Origin: Pseudomonas koreensis | Lineage (GTDB): Bacteria; Pseudomonadota; Gammaproteobacteria; Pseudomonadales; Pseudomonadaceae | Reading direction: 5' to 3' | Assembly: GCF_012986595.1 (NCBI RefSeq) | Contig: NZ_JAAQYM010000002.1 | Location: 558,001-622,000, forward strand | Length of the DNA: 64,000 nucleotides | In this document: piece by piece, positions 43,728 to 54,116 of the stretch | Layout: each line of letters begins with the position of its first letter | How positions within the stretch are numbered: position 1 is the stretch's first letter | The notes under the pieces: generated by a model | Databases searched by the model: none | What the model saw: the letters and a program-made list of their open reading frames with translations, nothing else | What the model was told of the DNA's origin: nothing | Translations under genes and position numbers: made by a program

Positions 43728-44606
43728 TTACCACTGCATCTCGCCCTTGGCGACTTTGGCGCTCAGCTCCAGCGAGCTTTCTTCGCCGAGTTTCGGGTAG
43801 CGCTTTTGCATGGCCTTGATCAGTGCGGCGGAATCCTTGGCCTTGGCGGTTTCGGCGTCGAAAGCATTAATGTAGTCGGCGGTGAATTTCACGCTGGCCA
43901 ACGAGCGGCTGCTTTCGCCCAGGTAGTGTCCCGGGATCACGGTTTTCGGCTTCAGGGTTTCGATCGAGTGCAGGGTTTGCAGCCAGTCGGCGTGGGATTG
44001 CGCAGTCTGGGTGTCGGCCATCCACACATGGATGTTCTCGGCGACCACGACGCCACCGACTACGGCCTTGAGCGACGGAATCCACACGAAGCTGCGATCC
44101 GGTTGTTTGCCCTCAAGCCCGACCACCTGCAACTTCTGCCCTTCGAGCATCAGGCTGTCGCCCTTGAGCACGCCCGGCACGATGGTTTTGGCCGGTACGT
44201 CGGCGCCCATTTTCGGGCCCCAGAAGGCGAGCTTGCCGGCGACGGTTTTGTTGATGTGGTCCACGGTCGGCTGCGAAGCCAGCACCTCGGCGTCGGGGAA
44301 GGCCTTGGTCAGGGTGTCGAGGCCGAAGTAGTAATCCGGGTCACCGTGGCTGATGTAAATGGTGGTCAGGTGCTTGCCGCTGGCGCGGATCTTTTCCACC
44401 ACCTGCTCGGCCTGGGCCTTGCCGAATTGGGCATCGACCAGAATCGCGTCTTTCTCGCCGCTGACCAATACCGAGGTCACCGGAAAAATCGCCTGGGCGC
44501 CAGGGTTGTAGACATCCAGGGTCAGGTTGGCGGCAGCGGCATGGGCCGCGAAGCCGAGGGTGGCGGTGGCCAGCAAAACGCGCTTGAGGGTAGTGAAGCC
44601 GATCAT
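43728..44606 (-). CDS. Periplasmic MBL-fold hydrolase with altered metal motif
   Basis: The 292-residue protein starts at ATG 44606 (MIGFTTLKRVLLATATLG), giving a Sec signal peptide of about 25 residues; upstream in-frame codons are spurious. The metallo-beta-lactamase fold is clear (ILVDAQFGKAQA; VIPGHYLG), but the usual HxHxDH motif reads ISHGDPDYYFG, with the second His replaced by Asp and the final His by Tyr. Metal binding is therefore probably changed. A LysR gene is transcribed divergently and probably regulates it. The substrate is unknown. Confidence 0.88.
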   Translation of the reverse strand: MIGFTTLKRVLLATATLGFAAHAAAANLTLDVYNPGAQAIFPVTSVLVSGEKDAILVDAQFGKAQAEQVVEKIRASGKHLTTIYISHGDPDYYFGLDTLTKAFPDAEVLASQPTVDHINKTVAGKLAFWGPKMGADVPAKTIVPGVLKGDSLMLEGQKLQVVGLEGKQPDRSFVWIPSLKAVVGGVVVAENIHVWMADTQTAQSHADWLQTLHSIETLKPKTVIPGHYLGESSRSLASVKFTADYINAFDAETAKAKDSAALIKAMQKRYPKLGEESSLELSAKVAKGEMQW

Positions 44607-44720
44607 CTGTTGCTCCGTGGTCCGAATGCCGTGTTTGGCGATGGGACAGAGCTTAGTTGCCTGACTCGGTACAAAAAATGCGATGCTTGAACATAGTTTG
44701 TTTCTGAAAGCGGGCAAATC

Positions 44721-45626
44721 ATGGATCGTCTTCAAGCAATGCGGGTGTTTGTCACGGTGGTGGATCTGGGCAGCCAGTCGGCGGCGGCCGATCATCTGGA
44801 CCTGTCGCGGCCGGTGGTGTCGCGCTATCTGGCGGAGCTGGAGGATTGGGTCGGCGCACGCCTGATGCACCGCACCACGCGCAAGTTGAGCCTGACCGCC
44901 GCCGGCAGCGAAATCCTGCCGCGCTGCCGGCAGATGCTCGAACTCTCGACCGACATGCAGGCCGCCGTCAGCGAACCCGACGAGGCACCGCGCGGACTAC
45001 TGCGCATCAGCGTCAGCACCTCGTTCGGCCAGGCGCAACTGGCCGATGCCATGGCGGCGTACGTCAAGCGCTACCCCGGGGTCAGCATCGACATGCAGAT
45101 GCTCGACCGCACGGTGAACCTGGTGGATGAGCGCATCGATCTGGCGATCCGCACCAGTAATGACCTGGACCCGAACCTGATTGCCCGACGCCTGACGGTG
45201 TGCCGTTCGGTGGTCTGCGCCGCGCCGGCGTACCTGCGCGACAATCCGCCACCGCAGCGGGTCGAGGACCTGAGCCAGCACAACTGCCTGACCCACTCGT
45301 ATTTCGGTAAAAGCCTGTGGCACTTCGAGGAACATGGCGAACCGGTGTCGGTGCCGGTGCAGGGCAACATCAGCGCCAACGAGGCCAGCACCCTGTTGCG
45401 CGCCACCCTGGCCGGTGCGGGCGTGGCGATGCTGCCGACCTATCAGGCCGGGGTGCATGTGCATGCCGGTGAACTGGTGCGCCTGCTGCCGGATGCCGAG
45501 CCACGGCAGATGAACATCTACGCGGTGTACGCCTCGCGCAAGCACATGCCGGCGGCGTTGCGCAGCATGCTGGATTTTCTGGTGCAGCGATTTCCCGAAA
45601 ATCCGGCGTGGGATGTCGGGTTGTAG
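44721..45626 (+). CDS. LysR-type regulator divergent from the MBL-fold gene
   Basis: The 301-residue regulator has a helix-turn-helix (QSAAADHLDLSRPVVSRYLAEL) and a periplasmic-binding-like effector domain of the CrgA/YhjC branch (RGLLRISVSTSFGQ). It starts at ATG 44721. The 114-base divergent gap with the MBL-fold gene suggests that gene as its target. No effector can be named. Confidence 0.92.
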   Translation: MDRLQAMRVFVTVVDLGSQSAAADHLDLSRPVVSRYLAELEDWVGARLMHRTTRKLSLTAAGSEILPRCRQMLELSTDMQAAVSEPDEAPRGLLRISVSTSFGQAQLADAMAAYVKRYPGVSIDMQMLDRTVNLVDERIDLAIRTSNDLDPNLIARRLTVCRSVVCAAPAYLRDNPPPQRVEDLSQHNCLTHSYFGKSLWHFEEHGEPVSVPVQGNISANEASTLLRATLAGAGVAMLPTYQAGVHVHAGELVRLLPDAEPRQMNIYAVYASRKHMPAALRSMLDFLVQRFPENPAWDVGL

Positions 45627-45630
45627 AAAA

Positions 45631-45703
45631 GCAAAAGATCGCAGCCTGCGGCAGCTCCCACAAAGGTCATATGCAGGAGCTACCGCAGGCTGCGATCTTT
45701 TGA
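45631..45703. repeat. REP doublet, family A
   Basis: AAAAGATCGCAGCCTGCGG and the inverse copy are near-identical and lie just beyond the LysR gene stop; the right unit has GAGCTACCG in place of GAGCTGCCG. Confidence 0.87.
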
Positions 45704-45757
45704 TCTTGTTCTATGCTGAAAGTAATACCGCAGGGTATGCGTTCAGAGGTCAACGCC

Positions 45758-45934
45758 ATGAACATCAGAACAAGAAGGTATTTCGCCATTTTCATCACCT
45801 GTGCCGCCACGCTGGCGCTGTACGGCACTGCGGCCTGGCGGGTGGAGCAACTGCGACAACTGCCGCGCGAATACGCCAGCTGCAATTTCGAGCGCTGCAT
45901 TCCGCATAACGCGACGCTTAATGCGTTGCGCTGA
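45758..45934 (+). CDS. Small single-span membrane protein, 58 aa
   Basis: The frame starts at ATG 45758 (MNIRTRRYFAIFITC), with GAGG nine bases upstream. A basic N-terminus is followed by one hydrophobic span (FAIFITCAATLALYGTAAW), and a periplasmic tail contains two cysteines (ASCNFERCIP). It resembles small Pseudomonas inner-membrane proteins of unknown role, and no homologue with a function is known to me. REP doublets lie on both sides. Confidence 0.65.
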   Translation: MNIRTRRYFAIFITCAATLALYGTAAWRVEQLRQLPREYASCNFERCIPHNATLNALR

Positions 45935-45957
45935 ATGATCTGAACTGGAATGCGATC

Positions 45958-46050
45958 CTGTGGGAGCGAGCCTGCTCGCGAAAGCGGTATGTCAGCCAAC
46001 AACCATGCTGAATGAAAAACCGCCTTCGCGAGCAGGCTCGCTCCCACAGG
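45958..46050. repeat. REP doublet, family B
   Basis: CTGTGGGAGCGAGCCTGCTC and its inverse flank about 45 bases ahead of pobR's 3' end. Confidence 0.88.
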
Positions 46051-46070
46051 ACTTTGCAGCGTTTACAAGA

Positions 46071-46955
46071 TCACTGATCGGCTTTTAGCCGGTCACGAAA
46101 CGCCTTTGGCGAAATCCCAACCCGGCGCCGGAACAGGCGCGTGAAGTTGGTCGGATCGGAAAACCCCAACAACTCCGACATCTCGTAAATGGTCATGCTG
46201 GTGTAGGTCAGCAAACGTTTGGCTTCCAGTAACTGGCGCTCGTGCATGATCTGCAGCGCTGGCTGCCCGGCCAGTTCCCGGCAGGTGCCGTTGAGGTGCG
46301 ACACGGAAATCCCCAGACGATGGGCCAGGTCCTCGACCTTCACATGCTGACGATACGTTTCCTCCACCAACTGAATAAAACCGTTGAGGTATTCGCGCTG
46401 GCGTTGCGGCCGCTGGCTGGCGTTGTGGCGCACGATCGCCTGACGGCTGACCCAGACCATGATCACGCTGACCAGCGAATGCATGAGCATTTCCCGCGCG
46501 GGTTGATGGCCGTTGTATTCGGCCTGCAACGCTGCAAACAGACTGTTGAGGTACTCCGCATCCTTGCCCGCCGGGTAATGCTCGGCCTGGGCCAAGGCGT
46601 GCACCGAGTTGCCCAGTTGCGCCTGCAGGTGGTTGATCAACGGATTGGCGAGGGTGACGACGAAGCCTTCGACGTCCTCGGAAAAACGAAAGCCATGCAC
46701 CGACAACGGGGGCAGGACTTGAATGGCGGGTTCGTTGAGTTGCGTGCGTTGACCTTCGATTTCAAGCTCTGCCTGACCTTTGAAAACGAAGAGTAATTGG
46801 CACAAATCGGCGTGACGGTGGGGTTTGATTTCCCATTGATGTTCGCGGCTGCGTTTGGAAATGGTTTCACAGTGCAGCAAGTCAGGGGTCGGCCAGTCCA
46901 GGCTTTCACCGTAGAGCTTGAACACCGGAATCGAAGGCAGGTCAGGCTTGTTCAT
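46071..46955 (-). CDS. pobR: AraC-family activator PobR
   Basis: The 294-residue regulator has an N-terminal cupin ligand domain (KPHRHADLCQLLFVFKGQAE) and a C-terminal AraC helix-turn-helix pair (LAHRLGISVSHLNGTC; MSELLGFSDPTNFTRLFRRR). It is divergent from pobA and so matches PobR, which activates pobA in response to 4-hydroxybenzoate. ATG 46955 is chosen; GTG 46958 is the neighbouring alternative. The intergenic gap of about 178 bases must carry its operators. Confidence 0.93.
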   Translation of the reverse strand: MNKPDLPSIPVFKLYGESLDWPTPDLLHCETISKRSREHQWEIKPHRHADLCQLLFVFKGQAELEIEGQRTQLNEPAIQVLPPLSVHGFRFSEDVEGFVVTLANPLINHLQAQLGNSVHALAQAEHYPAGKDAEYLNSLFAALQAEYNGHQPAREMLMHSLVSVIMVWVSRQAIVRHNASQRPQRQREYLNGFIQLVEETYRQHVKVEDLAHRLGISVSHLNGTCRELAGQPALQIMHERQLLEAKRLLTYTSMTIYEMSELLGFSDPTNFTRLFRRRVGISPKAFRDRLKADQ

Positions 46956-47111
46956 CACTTCAATCCAGGCCTCGAGGTTGCGGGCGATAATCGCACCGAT
47001 TGGCAGAATGTACAGGTATCGGCTCAGTTTTCACCTTCAATTGACAGACCCGCGAGGGAAAAATGCAAGCACTCGATCCATAAAAATCATTCACCGGTTC
47101 ATGCCGCGTGA

Positions 47112-48326
<1,215 letters not shown>

Positions 48327-48405
48327 CTTCCTACCGACTTACACTGGCGAGCATCCCCGCTCGCCCGATGGCCTGCGGGATTCTCACTGCCCGCAGGTTC
48401 CGCCC

Positions 48406-49923
48406 GTGACCAATCTTCATCAGCCTGAAACACCCAAACCGGCCATTCGCAGCGTGCTGGTCGCGCTGATGCTGGCGATCTTTCTCGGCGCACTGGACCA
48501 GACCATCGTCGCCGTCTCGATGCCCGCCATCTCTGCCCAATTCAAGGACGTCAGCCTGCTGGCCTGGGTGATTTCCGGCTACATGGTAGCGATGACCGTG
48601 GCGGTGCCGATCTACGGCAAGCTCGGCGATTTGTACGGGCGGCGCAAACTGATGCTGTTCGGCATGGGCCTGTTCACCCTCGCCTCGCTGTTTTGCGGCA
48701 TGGCGCAAAGCATGGAACAACTGGTGCTGGCGCGGATTCTCCAGGGCATCGGCGCCGGCGGGATGATTTCGGTCAGCCAGGCGATCATCGGCGACATCGT
48801 TCCGCCCCGCGAGCGTGGGCGTTATCAGGGTTATTTCAGCAGCATGTACGCGGTCGCCAGCGTCGCCGGGCCGGTACTCGGCGGCTACATGACCGAATAC
48901 CTGTCGTGGCGTTGGGTGTTTCTGATCAACCTGCCGCTGGGGCTTGGCGCCTATTGGGTGGCGCGGCGCAACCTGCGCGGGCTGCCGATTCCGCAGCGCA
49001 AGCCGATCATCGACTACCTGGGCACCCTGCTGATGATCATCGGCCTGACCGCGTTGCTGCTGGGCATCACTCAGGTCGGCCAGGGCCATTCATGGCGCAG
49101 CCGCGAAGTGCTCGGCTTGTTCGCCTGTGCGGTGCTGGTGCTGGCGGTGTTCGTCTGGCATGAACGCCGGGCGCGCGAGCCGCTGCTGCCCATGCACTTG
49201 TTCACCAACCGCAATGCGTTGCTGTGCTGGTGCACGATTTTCTTCACCAGTTTCCAGGCCATTTCGTTGATCGTATTGATGCCGCTGCGCTTCCAGAGCG
49301 TCACTGGCGCCGGGGCCGACAGTGCCGCGTTGCACCTGTTGCCATTGGCGATGGGCCTGCCGATCGGTGCCTATTTCGCCGGCCGGCGCACCTCGATCAC
49401 CGGGCGCTACAAGCCGCAGATCCTGACCGGGGCGATGCTGATGCCGATTTCGATCCTCGGCATGGCCTTCAGTCCACCCGAAGCGACGTTGCTCAGTGGT
49501 CTGTTCATGCTGCTCAGCGGCATTGCCGGCGGCATGCAGTTCCCGACCTCGCTGGTGGGCACGCAGAACTCGGTGGAACAACGCGACATCGGTGTCGCCA
49601 CCAGCACCACCAACCTGTTCCGCTCACTGGGCGGCGCGGTGGGCGTGGCGTTGATGTCGGCGCTGTTGCTGGCCTTGTTGCAGGACTCGAGTTTCGCCCA
49701 TCTGGCGAGCAGTTCGCTGATCAGTGAAGGGCATTCGGGCAACGTGCTGCTGGATGGCTTGAACGCGGCCCCGGGGGATGCGCAGAACGCCTTGCGCGCC
49801 GAGCTTTCGGTGACGTTCCGGCATTTGCTGTGGGTGAGTACAGCGGTGTCGCTGCTGGGGCTGGCGGCGGCGATTGCGATGCCGAATAACCTGCTGCGCG
49901 GGCGGGAGCACGGCGCCAAGTAA
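48406..49923 (+). CDS. DHA2-family MFS multidrug exporter
   Basis: About fourteen membrane spans and the segments GALDQTIVAVSMPAIS, GKLGDLYGRRKLMLF and ILQGIGAGGMI mark a DHA2 (14-span) drug:H+ antiporter. GTG 48406 (TNLHQPETPKPAIRS) is favoured, giving 505 residues; ATG 48310 would overlap pobA and add an untypical hydrophilic extension. Substrate unknown; it could export 4-hydroxybenzoate-like aromatics, which is a guess from position only. The PobR system might co-regulate it. Confidence 0.87.
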   Translation: MTNLHQPETPKPAIRSVLVALMLAIFLGALDQTIVAVSMPAISAQFKDVSLLAWVISGYMVAMTVAVPIYGKLGDLYGRRKLMLFGMGLFTLASLFCGMAQSMEQLVLARILQGIGAGGMISVSQAIIGDIVPPRERGRYQGYFSSMYAVASVAGPVLGGYMTEYLSWRWVFLINLPLGLGAYWVARRNLRGLPIPQRKPIIDYLGTLLMIIGLTALLLGITQVGQGHSWRSREVLGLFACAVLVLAVFVWHERRAREPLLPMHLFTNRNALLCWCTIFFTSFQAISLIVLMPLRFQSVTGAGADSAALHLLPLAMGLPIGAYFAGRRTSITGRYKPQILTGAMLMPISILGMAFSPPEATLLSGLFMLLSGIAGGMQFPTSLVGTQNSVEQRDIGVATSTTNLFRSLGGAVGVALMSALLLALLQDSSFAHLASSSLISEGHSGNVLLDGLNAAPGDAQNALRAELSVTFRHLLWVSTAVSLLGLAAAIAMPNNLLRGREHGAK

Positions 49924-49925
49924 CA

Positions 49926-50008
49926 GCAAAAGATCGCAGCCTGCGGCAGCTCCTACAGGGGAGAAGCATTCCACATGTAGGAGCTGCCGCAGGCTGCGAT
50001 CTTTTGAT
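49926..50008. repeat. REP doublet, family A
   Basis: AAAAGATCGCAGCCTGCGGC and its inverse fill the gap between two convergent genes, the exporter and the Cache protein, ending at the latter's stop. Confidence 0.88.
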
Positions 50009-50010
50009 CC

Positions 50011-50859
50011 TCAAGGGCTGTAGTAACCCACTGCCACCAGAAAATGCCCGACCTTCTTCAGGTAGGCATGCTTGTCTTCGACCTTGCCGGTCACCGGATT
50101 TTTCCAGCGGTATTCGTATTCGCCGTCATCCTGTTTGGCGATCAACGCCAGCATCGGCTCGCCCACCGGTTTGCCTTCCGGGTCCTTGATCTTGCTGAAA
50201 TCGGTATTGATCAGCCGCAGGTTGGTGCCGTGGGCAACATAGCGCTGGGTGTCCAGATTGACCACGAACACGTACAGGTCATCCTGCAGATAACCGCCCT
50301 TGAGCGAGTTGATGGCCGTGAGCGTGCCCTTCTCGTCTTTGCCCAGATCGGTTGCAGCCTTTTCGAGGAGCGCCTTGGCCTGCTCGGCTGAAGCGCGCGG
50401 CAGGTAATAACCGACCGCCAGAATCCGCTTACCGATGCGCTGATAGTAGACATGCTTGCGCTCTACCTTGCCATCGGACCAGTTCTGCCAGCGGTAGTCG
50501 GCCTGTTGAATGCCGTTACCTTCTGGCACCAGCAAGGCGTCCTTGAAGGCTTTCTGCAAATCCGGCGCAAGCACTTCGCTGACATCACGACCGATCAAGG
50601 CTGACGATGGCCCGCCGCTGGCGAGCATCACGCCTTGGGTGTCGACCACGAACACGTAGCGATCCTTGTCGACGAATTCACCCTGACGGCTGAACGCGGC
50701 GAAGGCCTTGTCGCCGTTATCGTGGTAATAGGCCAGGGCCTTTTCCAGCAAAGCGATGGCGGCTTTGCTGTCGTCCTTTTGCGTGGTGGCGGCGCTGACC
50801 TGCCCCGCCCCCACAAGCAGCATCACCCCGAGCCACGCCACTTTATGCAAAAACCCCAT
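50011..50859 (-). CDS. Periplasmic double-Cache protein without signalling domain
   Basis: The 282-residue protein starts at ATG 50859 (MGFLHKVAWLGVMLLVGAG), with GAGGGA upstream. It has a cleavable signal ending VSA. The mature part contains two Cache-like repeats: DRYVFVVDTQGVMLASGGPSS/ADYRWQNWSDGKVE and DLYVFVVNLDTQRYVAHGTN/EYRWKNPVTGKVE. There is no transmembrane output domain, so it is a soluble periplasmic ligand-binding protein. It may work with a chemoreceptor or kinase; a partner is not adjacent. Each half is about 130 residues, suggesting an internal duplication. Confidence 0.82.
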   Translation of the reverse strand: MGFLHKVAWLGVMLLVGAGQVSAATTQKDDSKAAIALLEKALAYYHDNGDKAFAAFSRQGEFVDKDRYVFVVDTQGVMLASGGPSSALIGRDVSEVLAPDLQKAFKDALLVPEGNGIQQADYRWQNWSDGKVERKHVYYQRIGKRILAVGYYLPRASAEQAKALLEKAATDLGKDEKGTLTAINSLKGGYLQDDLYVFVVNLDTQRYVAHGTNLRLINTDFSKIKDPEGKPVGEPMLALIAKQDDGEYEYRWKNPVTGKVEDKHAYLKKVGHFLVAVGYYSP

Positions 50860-50951
50860 CACGCATCCCTCGTTCTTGTTGGTGTTTCAAGAGCGTAGAC
50901 GGCTTGGGACAGGACGGAGGTCGAAGATGAATCCAGAAGTTGCGGTATCTT

Positions 50952-51081
50952 GTAGTGAGGGGATTTATCCCCGATGGGCTGCCAGGCAGCCCCGATTCAG
51001 GCAACGCATATTTCCTGACACACCGAGCTGATACCAGGGAGCTGCTGCGCAGCCCCATCGGGGATGAATCCCCTCACCACA
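50952..51081. repeat. REP-like doublet, family D
   Basis: GTAGTGAGGGGATTTATCCC (left) and its inverse GGGGATGAATCCCCTCACCAC (right) flank about 85 bases. This is the only copy of this family in the window; the core GGGATTTATCCC is palindromic. Confidence 0.8.
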
Positions 51082-51109
51082 AAGGTCCCTGGCTACAGTT
51101 CATCAGGCC

Positions 51110-51964
51110 CTATGGCCGGGCGTTGATCTGCTGCTGCAAGTTCTGAATCTGCGCCTGCAGGGTATTGAGGTTGCGGGTCATCTGGCCGCGAAACGCATCG
51201 AACTCGGCGGTATTGCCACCACCCTGTGGCGTTGCCGGACGGTTGTCCTGCTCGCTTTTGAGGACGACGATTTCCTGCTCCAGACGCTCGAGCGCCGCGC
51301 TCGGGTTGCCTTGCTTTTTCAGCGCGGTGATATCAGCGCCGAGGCTTTTCAGCTGGGCGTCATAACTCTTGAGCTGCGCATCGAACTTGCCCGTGTCGGC
51401 CGGTGCGCTTTTCAGCGTCGCCAGTTCGGCGCTCAAGGCTTTGACCTGAGCCTGCAACTGGCTGTTGGCGTTCTGCTGTTCGGTGGTCTGCGCGGTCATC
51501 TGCGCCAGACGCTTGTCCAGATCGCTGGTCTGACCGACCACGCCTTGCTGCTGTTTACTCTGATCCAGCAACTGGGTTTCCAACTGTTTGATCTGCAACT
51601 TCAAGGCTTCGCTGTCGCTGTTGACGTTGCTCTGGCTGGCGACGACCTTGCCGGAAATGTCCTGCAGGCGCCCCGCCGCTTCCTCGCTGATGCGCGCAAA
51701 ACTTTCCTGGGTCGCGACCAACTGCTGCTCCATCAGTGAAATCTGCTGGAAACTCCACCAGGCCAGACCGATAAAGGCAAAGAACAGTGCGCCGACCAGT
51801 GCCCACAACGGCCCGGTGCTCGCGGCCTTGACCTTGACCACCGGCGGCGTACGCGAGTGCACGGAGGTGCGGGCGGTAGGCGGAATGTCATCGTCGTCAA
51901 AGGTGTCGGCCCGCAGGCTCGGTACATCGTCGAAATCGTCGTTGGCATCGTTACGCATGGACAT
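51110..51964 (-). CDS. Coiled-coil single-span membrane protein
   Basis: The 284-residue protein has an acidic N-terminus (DANDDFDDVPSLR...DDDDIPP), one membrane span at about 52-71, and a long periplasmic coiled coil of about 190 residues with heptad-like Q/L/A stretches, ending NLQQQINARP. Pseudomonas homologues are often labelled ATPase without a P-loop; I see none here. It may be an envelope scaffolding protein. Function unknown. Confidence 0.75.
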   Translation of the reverse strand: MSMRNDANDDFDDVPSLRADTFDDDDIPPTARTSVHSRTPPVVKVKAASTGPLWALVGALFFAFIGLAWWSFQQISLMEQQLVATQESFARISEEAAGRLQDISGKVVASQSNVNSDSEALKLQIKQLETQLLDQSKQQQGVVGQTSDLDKRLAQMTAQTTEQQNANSQLQAQVKALSAELATLKSAPADTGKFDAQLKSYDAQLKSLGADITALKKQGNPSAALERLEQEIVVLKSEQDNRPATPQGGGNTAEFDAFRGQMTRNLNTLQAQIQNLQQQINARP

Positions 51965-52080
51965 TGAGGCAACCTTTGTGGAACGCGGTGATGGCTAAAT
52001 GCTGCGAAGTATAACCGCCGCAGCCGCAGGGATTGACCCTCAAGCGGCAGTGCGGTTCATTGCCGGCCGGCCGACTTGTA

Positions 52081-53073
52081 TCAACGGATGTCCTGAGCTT
52101 TCCACCAACTGCAGAACTCATCGAGGGCCGACCACAGGCTGACTTGCGGATCGTAGTCCAGATAATGCCGGGCGCGACTGATGTCGAGGGTGAAATTTTT
52201 CTTCATGACCTGCATGCCCAACCGCGACAGGGTCGGCTCCGGGCGCCCCGGCCAGAGTTTGCACGCGCCTTCGTTAAGCGCGGCGACGCTGTAGGCCAGA
52301 CCGTACGAGCGATACTTGGTGACCTGCGGCACGTCCATTTTGCGCATTACGTAATTGACCACATCCCACAACGGCACGGGCGCGCCATTGCTGATGTTGT
52401 AGGCCTTGCCCAACGCCGAACCGGCCGCCAAAAGGCTACTGAGCAGCGCTTCGTTAAGGTTCTGCACGCTGGTGAAATCGACCTTGTTCAAGCCGTCGCC
52501 GATGATCGCCAGACGGCCCTTGCGCTGCATGTTCAGCAGACGCGGGAAGATGCTCATGTCGCCGGCGCCGGTGACAAAGCGCGGGCGCAGGGCGATGGTT
52601 TCCAGGCCGAATTCCTGGGCGCCGAAGACCTTTTGTTCGGCCAGGTATTTGGTCGCCGCGTAGTGATGTTTGAAGCGCTTGGGCACTTGCTCTTCGGTCA
52701 GGCCAAGGTGATCGCGGCCATCGAAGTAGATCGACGGCGACGACAGATGCACCAGCCGCCGCACACGCTGCTTGAGGCAGGCTTCAACGATGTTTTCGGT
52801 GACCTGCACGTTGCCCTGATGAAAGTCCTGATAACGCCCCCACAAGCCGACGGCACCGGCACAGTGCACCACCGCTTCGACGTCGGCGCAGAGCTCGCGT
52901 GCCAGATCCGCATCGGTGAGGTCGCCCGGGACGAACTCGGCGCCACGGCGCACCAGATGCTCGACGCTTTCGGCCCGGCGACCGTTGACCCGCACGTCCA
53001 GGCCCTGCTCAAGGGCAAAACGCGCAAAGCGTCCGCCAATGAAGCCGCTTGCGCCGGTGACCAGAATTTTCAT
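52081..53073 (-). CDS. NAD(P)-dependent epimerase/dehydrogenase (extended SDR)
   Basis: The 330-residue protein starts at ATG 53073 (MKILVTGASGFIGGRFAR). The TGASGFIGG dinucleotide loop and the catalytic YAATK motif, with SSPSIYFDG before it, identify an extended SDR, close to 3-beta-hydroxysteroid dehydrogenase or cholesterol dehydrogenase-like enzymes such as OleD. The substrate cannot be told. It is monocistronic. Confidence 0.9.
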   Translation of the reverse strand: MKILVTGASGFIGGRFARFALEQGLDVRVNGRRAESVEHLVRRGAEFVPGDLTDADLARELCADVEAVVHCAGAVGLWGRYQDFHQGNVQVTENIVEACLKQRVRRLVHLSSPSIYFDGRDHLGLTEEQVPKRFKHHYAATKYLAEQKVFGAQEFGLETIALRPRFVTGAGDMSIFPRLLNMQRKGRLAIIGDGLNKVDFTSVQNLNEALLSSLLAAGSALGKAYNISNGAPVPLWDVVNYVMRKMDVPQVTKYRSYGLAYSVAALNEGACKLWPGRPEPTLSRLGMQVMKKNFTLDISRARHYLDYDPQVSLWSALDEFCSWWKAQDIR

Positions 53074-53126
53074 GTAAAGCTCCGATGTCTTTCGTTTACC
53101 TGATACGTCTGTCTTGACGCTGACCG

Positions 53127-54020
53127 TCAGCCCAAGGGCACCAGCCAGCGTGATGAAGAACGTACCAATTGCTCGGTCAGCAACCCCAGCAACTGACCGC
53201 CATTGCGCCAATGATGCCAGTACAACGGCACATCGATCGGTTTATCTGGCAACAGTTCGCGCAATACACCGCGTTGCAATTGCTCACGCACCTGCAGTTC
53301 CGGCACCAGGCCCCAACCGAACCCGGCTTCAGTCAGGCGAACAAAACCTTCGGAAGACGGACACAAATGGTGCTCGAAACCACCCTCGACACCGAGCGAT
53401 GCGAGGAAGCGATGCTGGAGGAAATCGTCCGGGCCGAACACCAGCGCCGGGGTGCGCGGCAACTGTTCGGCGCGCACGCCATCAGGAAAATGCCGCTCGA
53501 TGAACGCCGGGCTGGCCAGCGCCCGGTAACGCATCGCCCCGAGCAACACGCTGCGCGCGCCGGCCACCGGGCGTTCGCTGGCGCAGACACACGCCGCGAC
53601 TTCCCCGGCACGCATGCGCTTGAGACCGACGGTTTGATCCTCCACCACCAGATCCAGCAATAAATGCTGCTCGGCACAGAAATCGCCCACGGCTTCAGCC
53701 CACCAGGTGGCGAGGCTGTCGGCATTGAGCGCGATGCGCAGGCGTTCCGGCAGGCCCTCTTCGTCGAGCGCCGGCACCAGCGTCTGCAAGTCACGTTCGA
53801 GCAGGCGCACCTGCTGCACATGGTTGAGCAGGCGCCGGCCGATCTCGGTCGGCGACGGCGGCGTGCCGCGTACCAGCACCGGCTGGCCGACCCGCGCTTC
53901 CAGCAGTTTGATCCGCTGGGAAATCGCCGATTGCGAAAGGCCCAGCACCTGCGCGGCGCGTTCGAACCCGGCTTGCTCGACCACGGCGGCCAGAGCGGAA
54001 AGCAATTTGTAGTCGAACAT
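53127..54020 (-). CDS. argP: LysR-family regulator ArgP (IciA)
   Basis: The 297-residue regulator starts at ATG 54020 (MFDYKLLSALAAVVEQAGFE), typical of ArgP. It has a LysR helix-turn-helix (FERAAQVLGLSQSAISQRI) and the effector domain. ArgP responds to lysine and arginine and activates amino-acid exporters, so the divergent ACT protein and LysE-type exporter are its expected targets. Position and order agree with PAO1's iciA cluster as I recall it. Confidence 0.93.
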   Translation of the reverse strand: MFDYKLLSALAAVVEQAGFERAAQVLGLSQSAISQRIKLLEARVGQPVLVRGTPPSPTEIGRRLLNHVQQVRLLERDLQTLVPALDEEGLPERLRIALNADSLATWWAEAVGDFCAEQHLLLDLVVEDQTVGLKRMRAGEVAACVCASERPVAGARSVLLGAMRYRALASPAFIERHFPDGVRAEQLPRTPALVFGPDDFLQHRFLASLGVEGGFEHHLCPSSEGFVRLTEAGFGWGLVPELQVREQLQRGVLRELLPDKPIDVPLYWHHWRNGGQLLGLLTEQLVRSSSRWLVPLG

Positions 54021-54116
54021 CAGTTTTCCTAATGAGCGATCAGCACTATTGGTTTTTCTTATACCGCTTTGCACCGGAGAATAGCCAGCAAGCACTCTTT
54101 ATCAAGGACCACCCAC

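Noticed and set aside
43728..44870. Longer start of the MBL-fold gene at 44870
   Set aside because: The extra 88 residues run back over the divergent LysR gene and lack coding character; the signal peptide begins at 44606.
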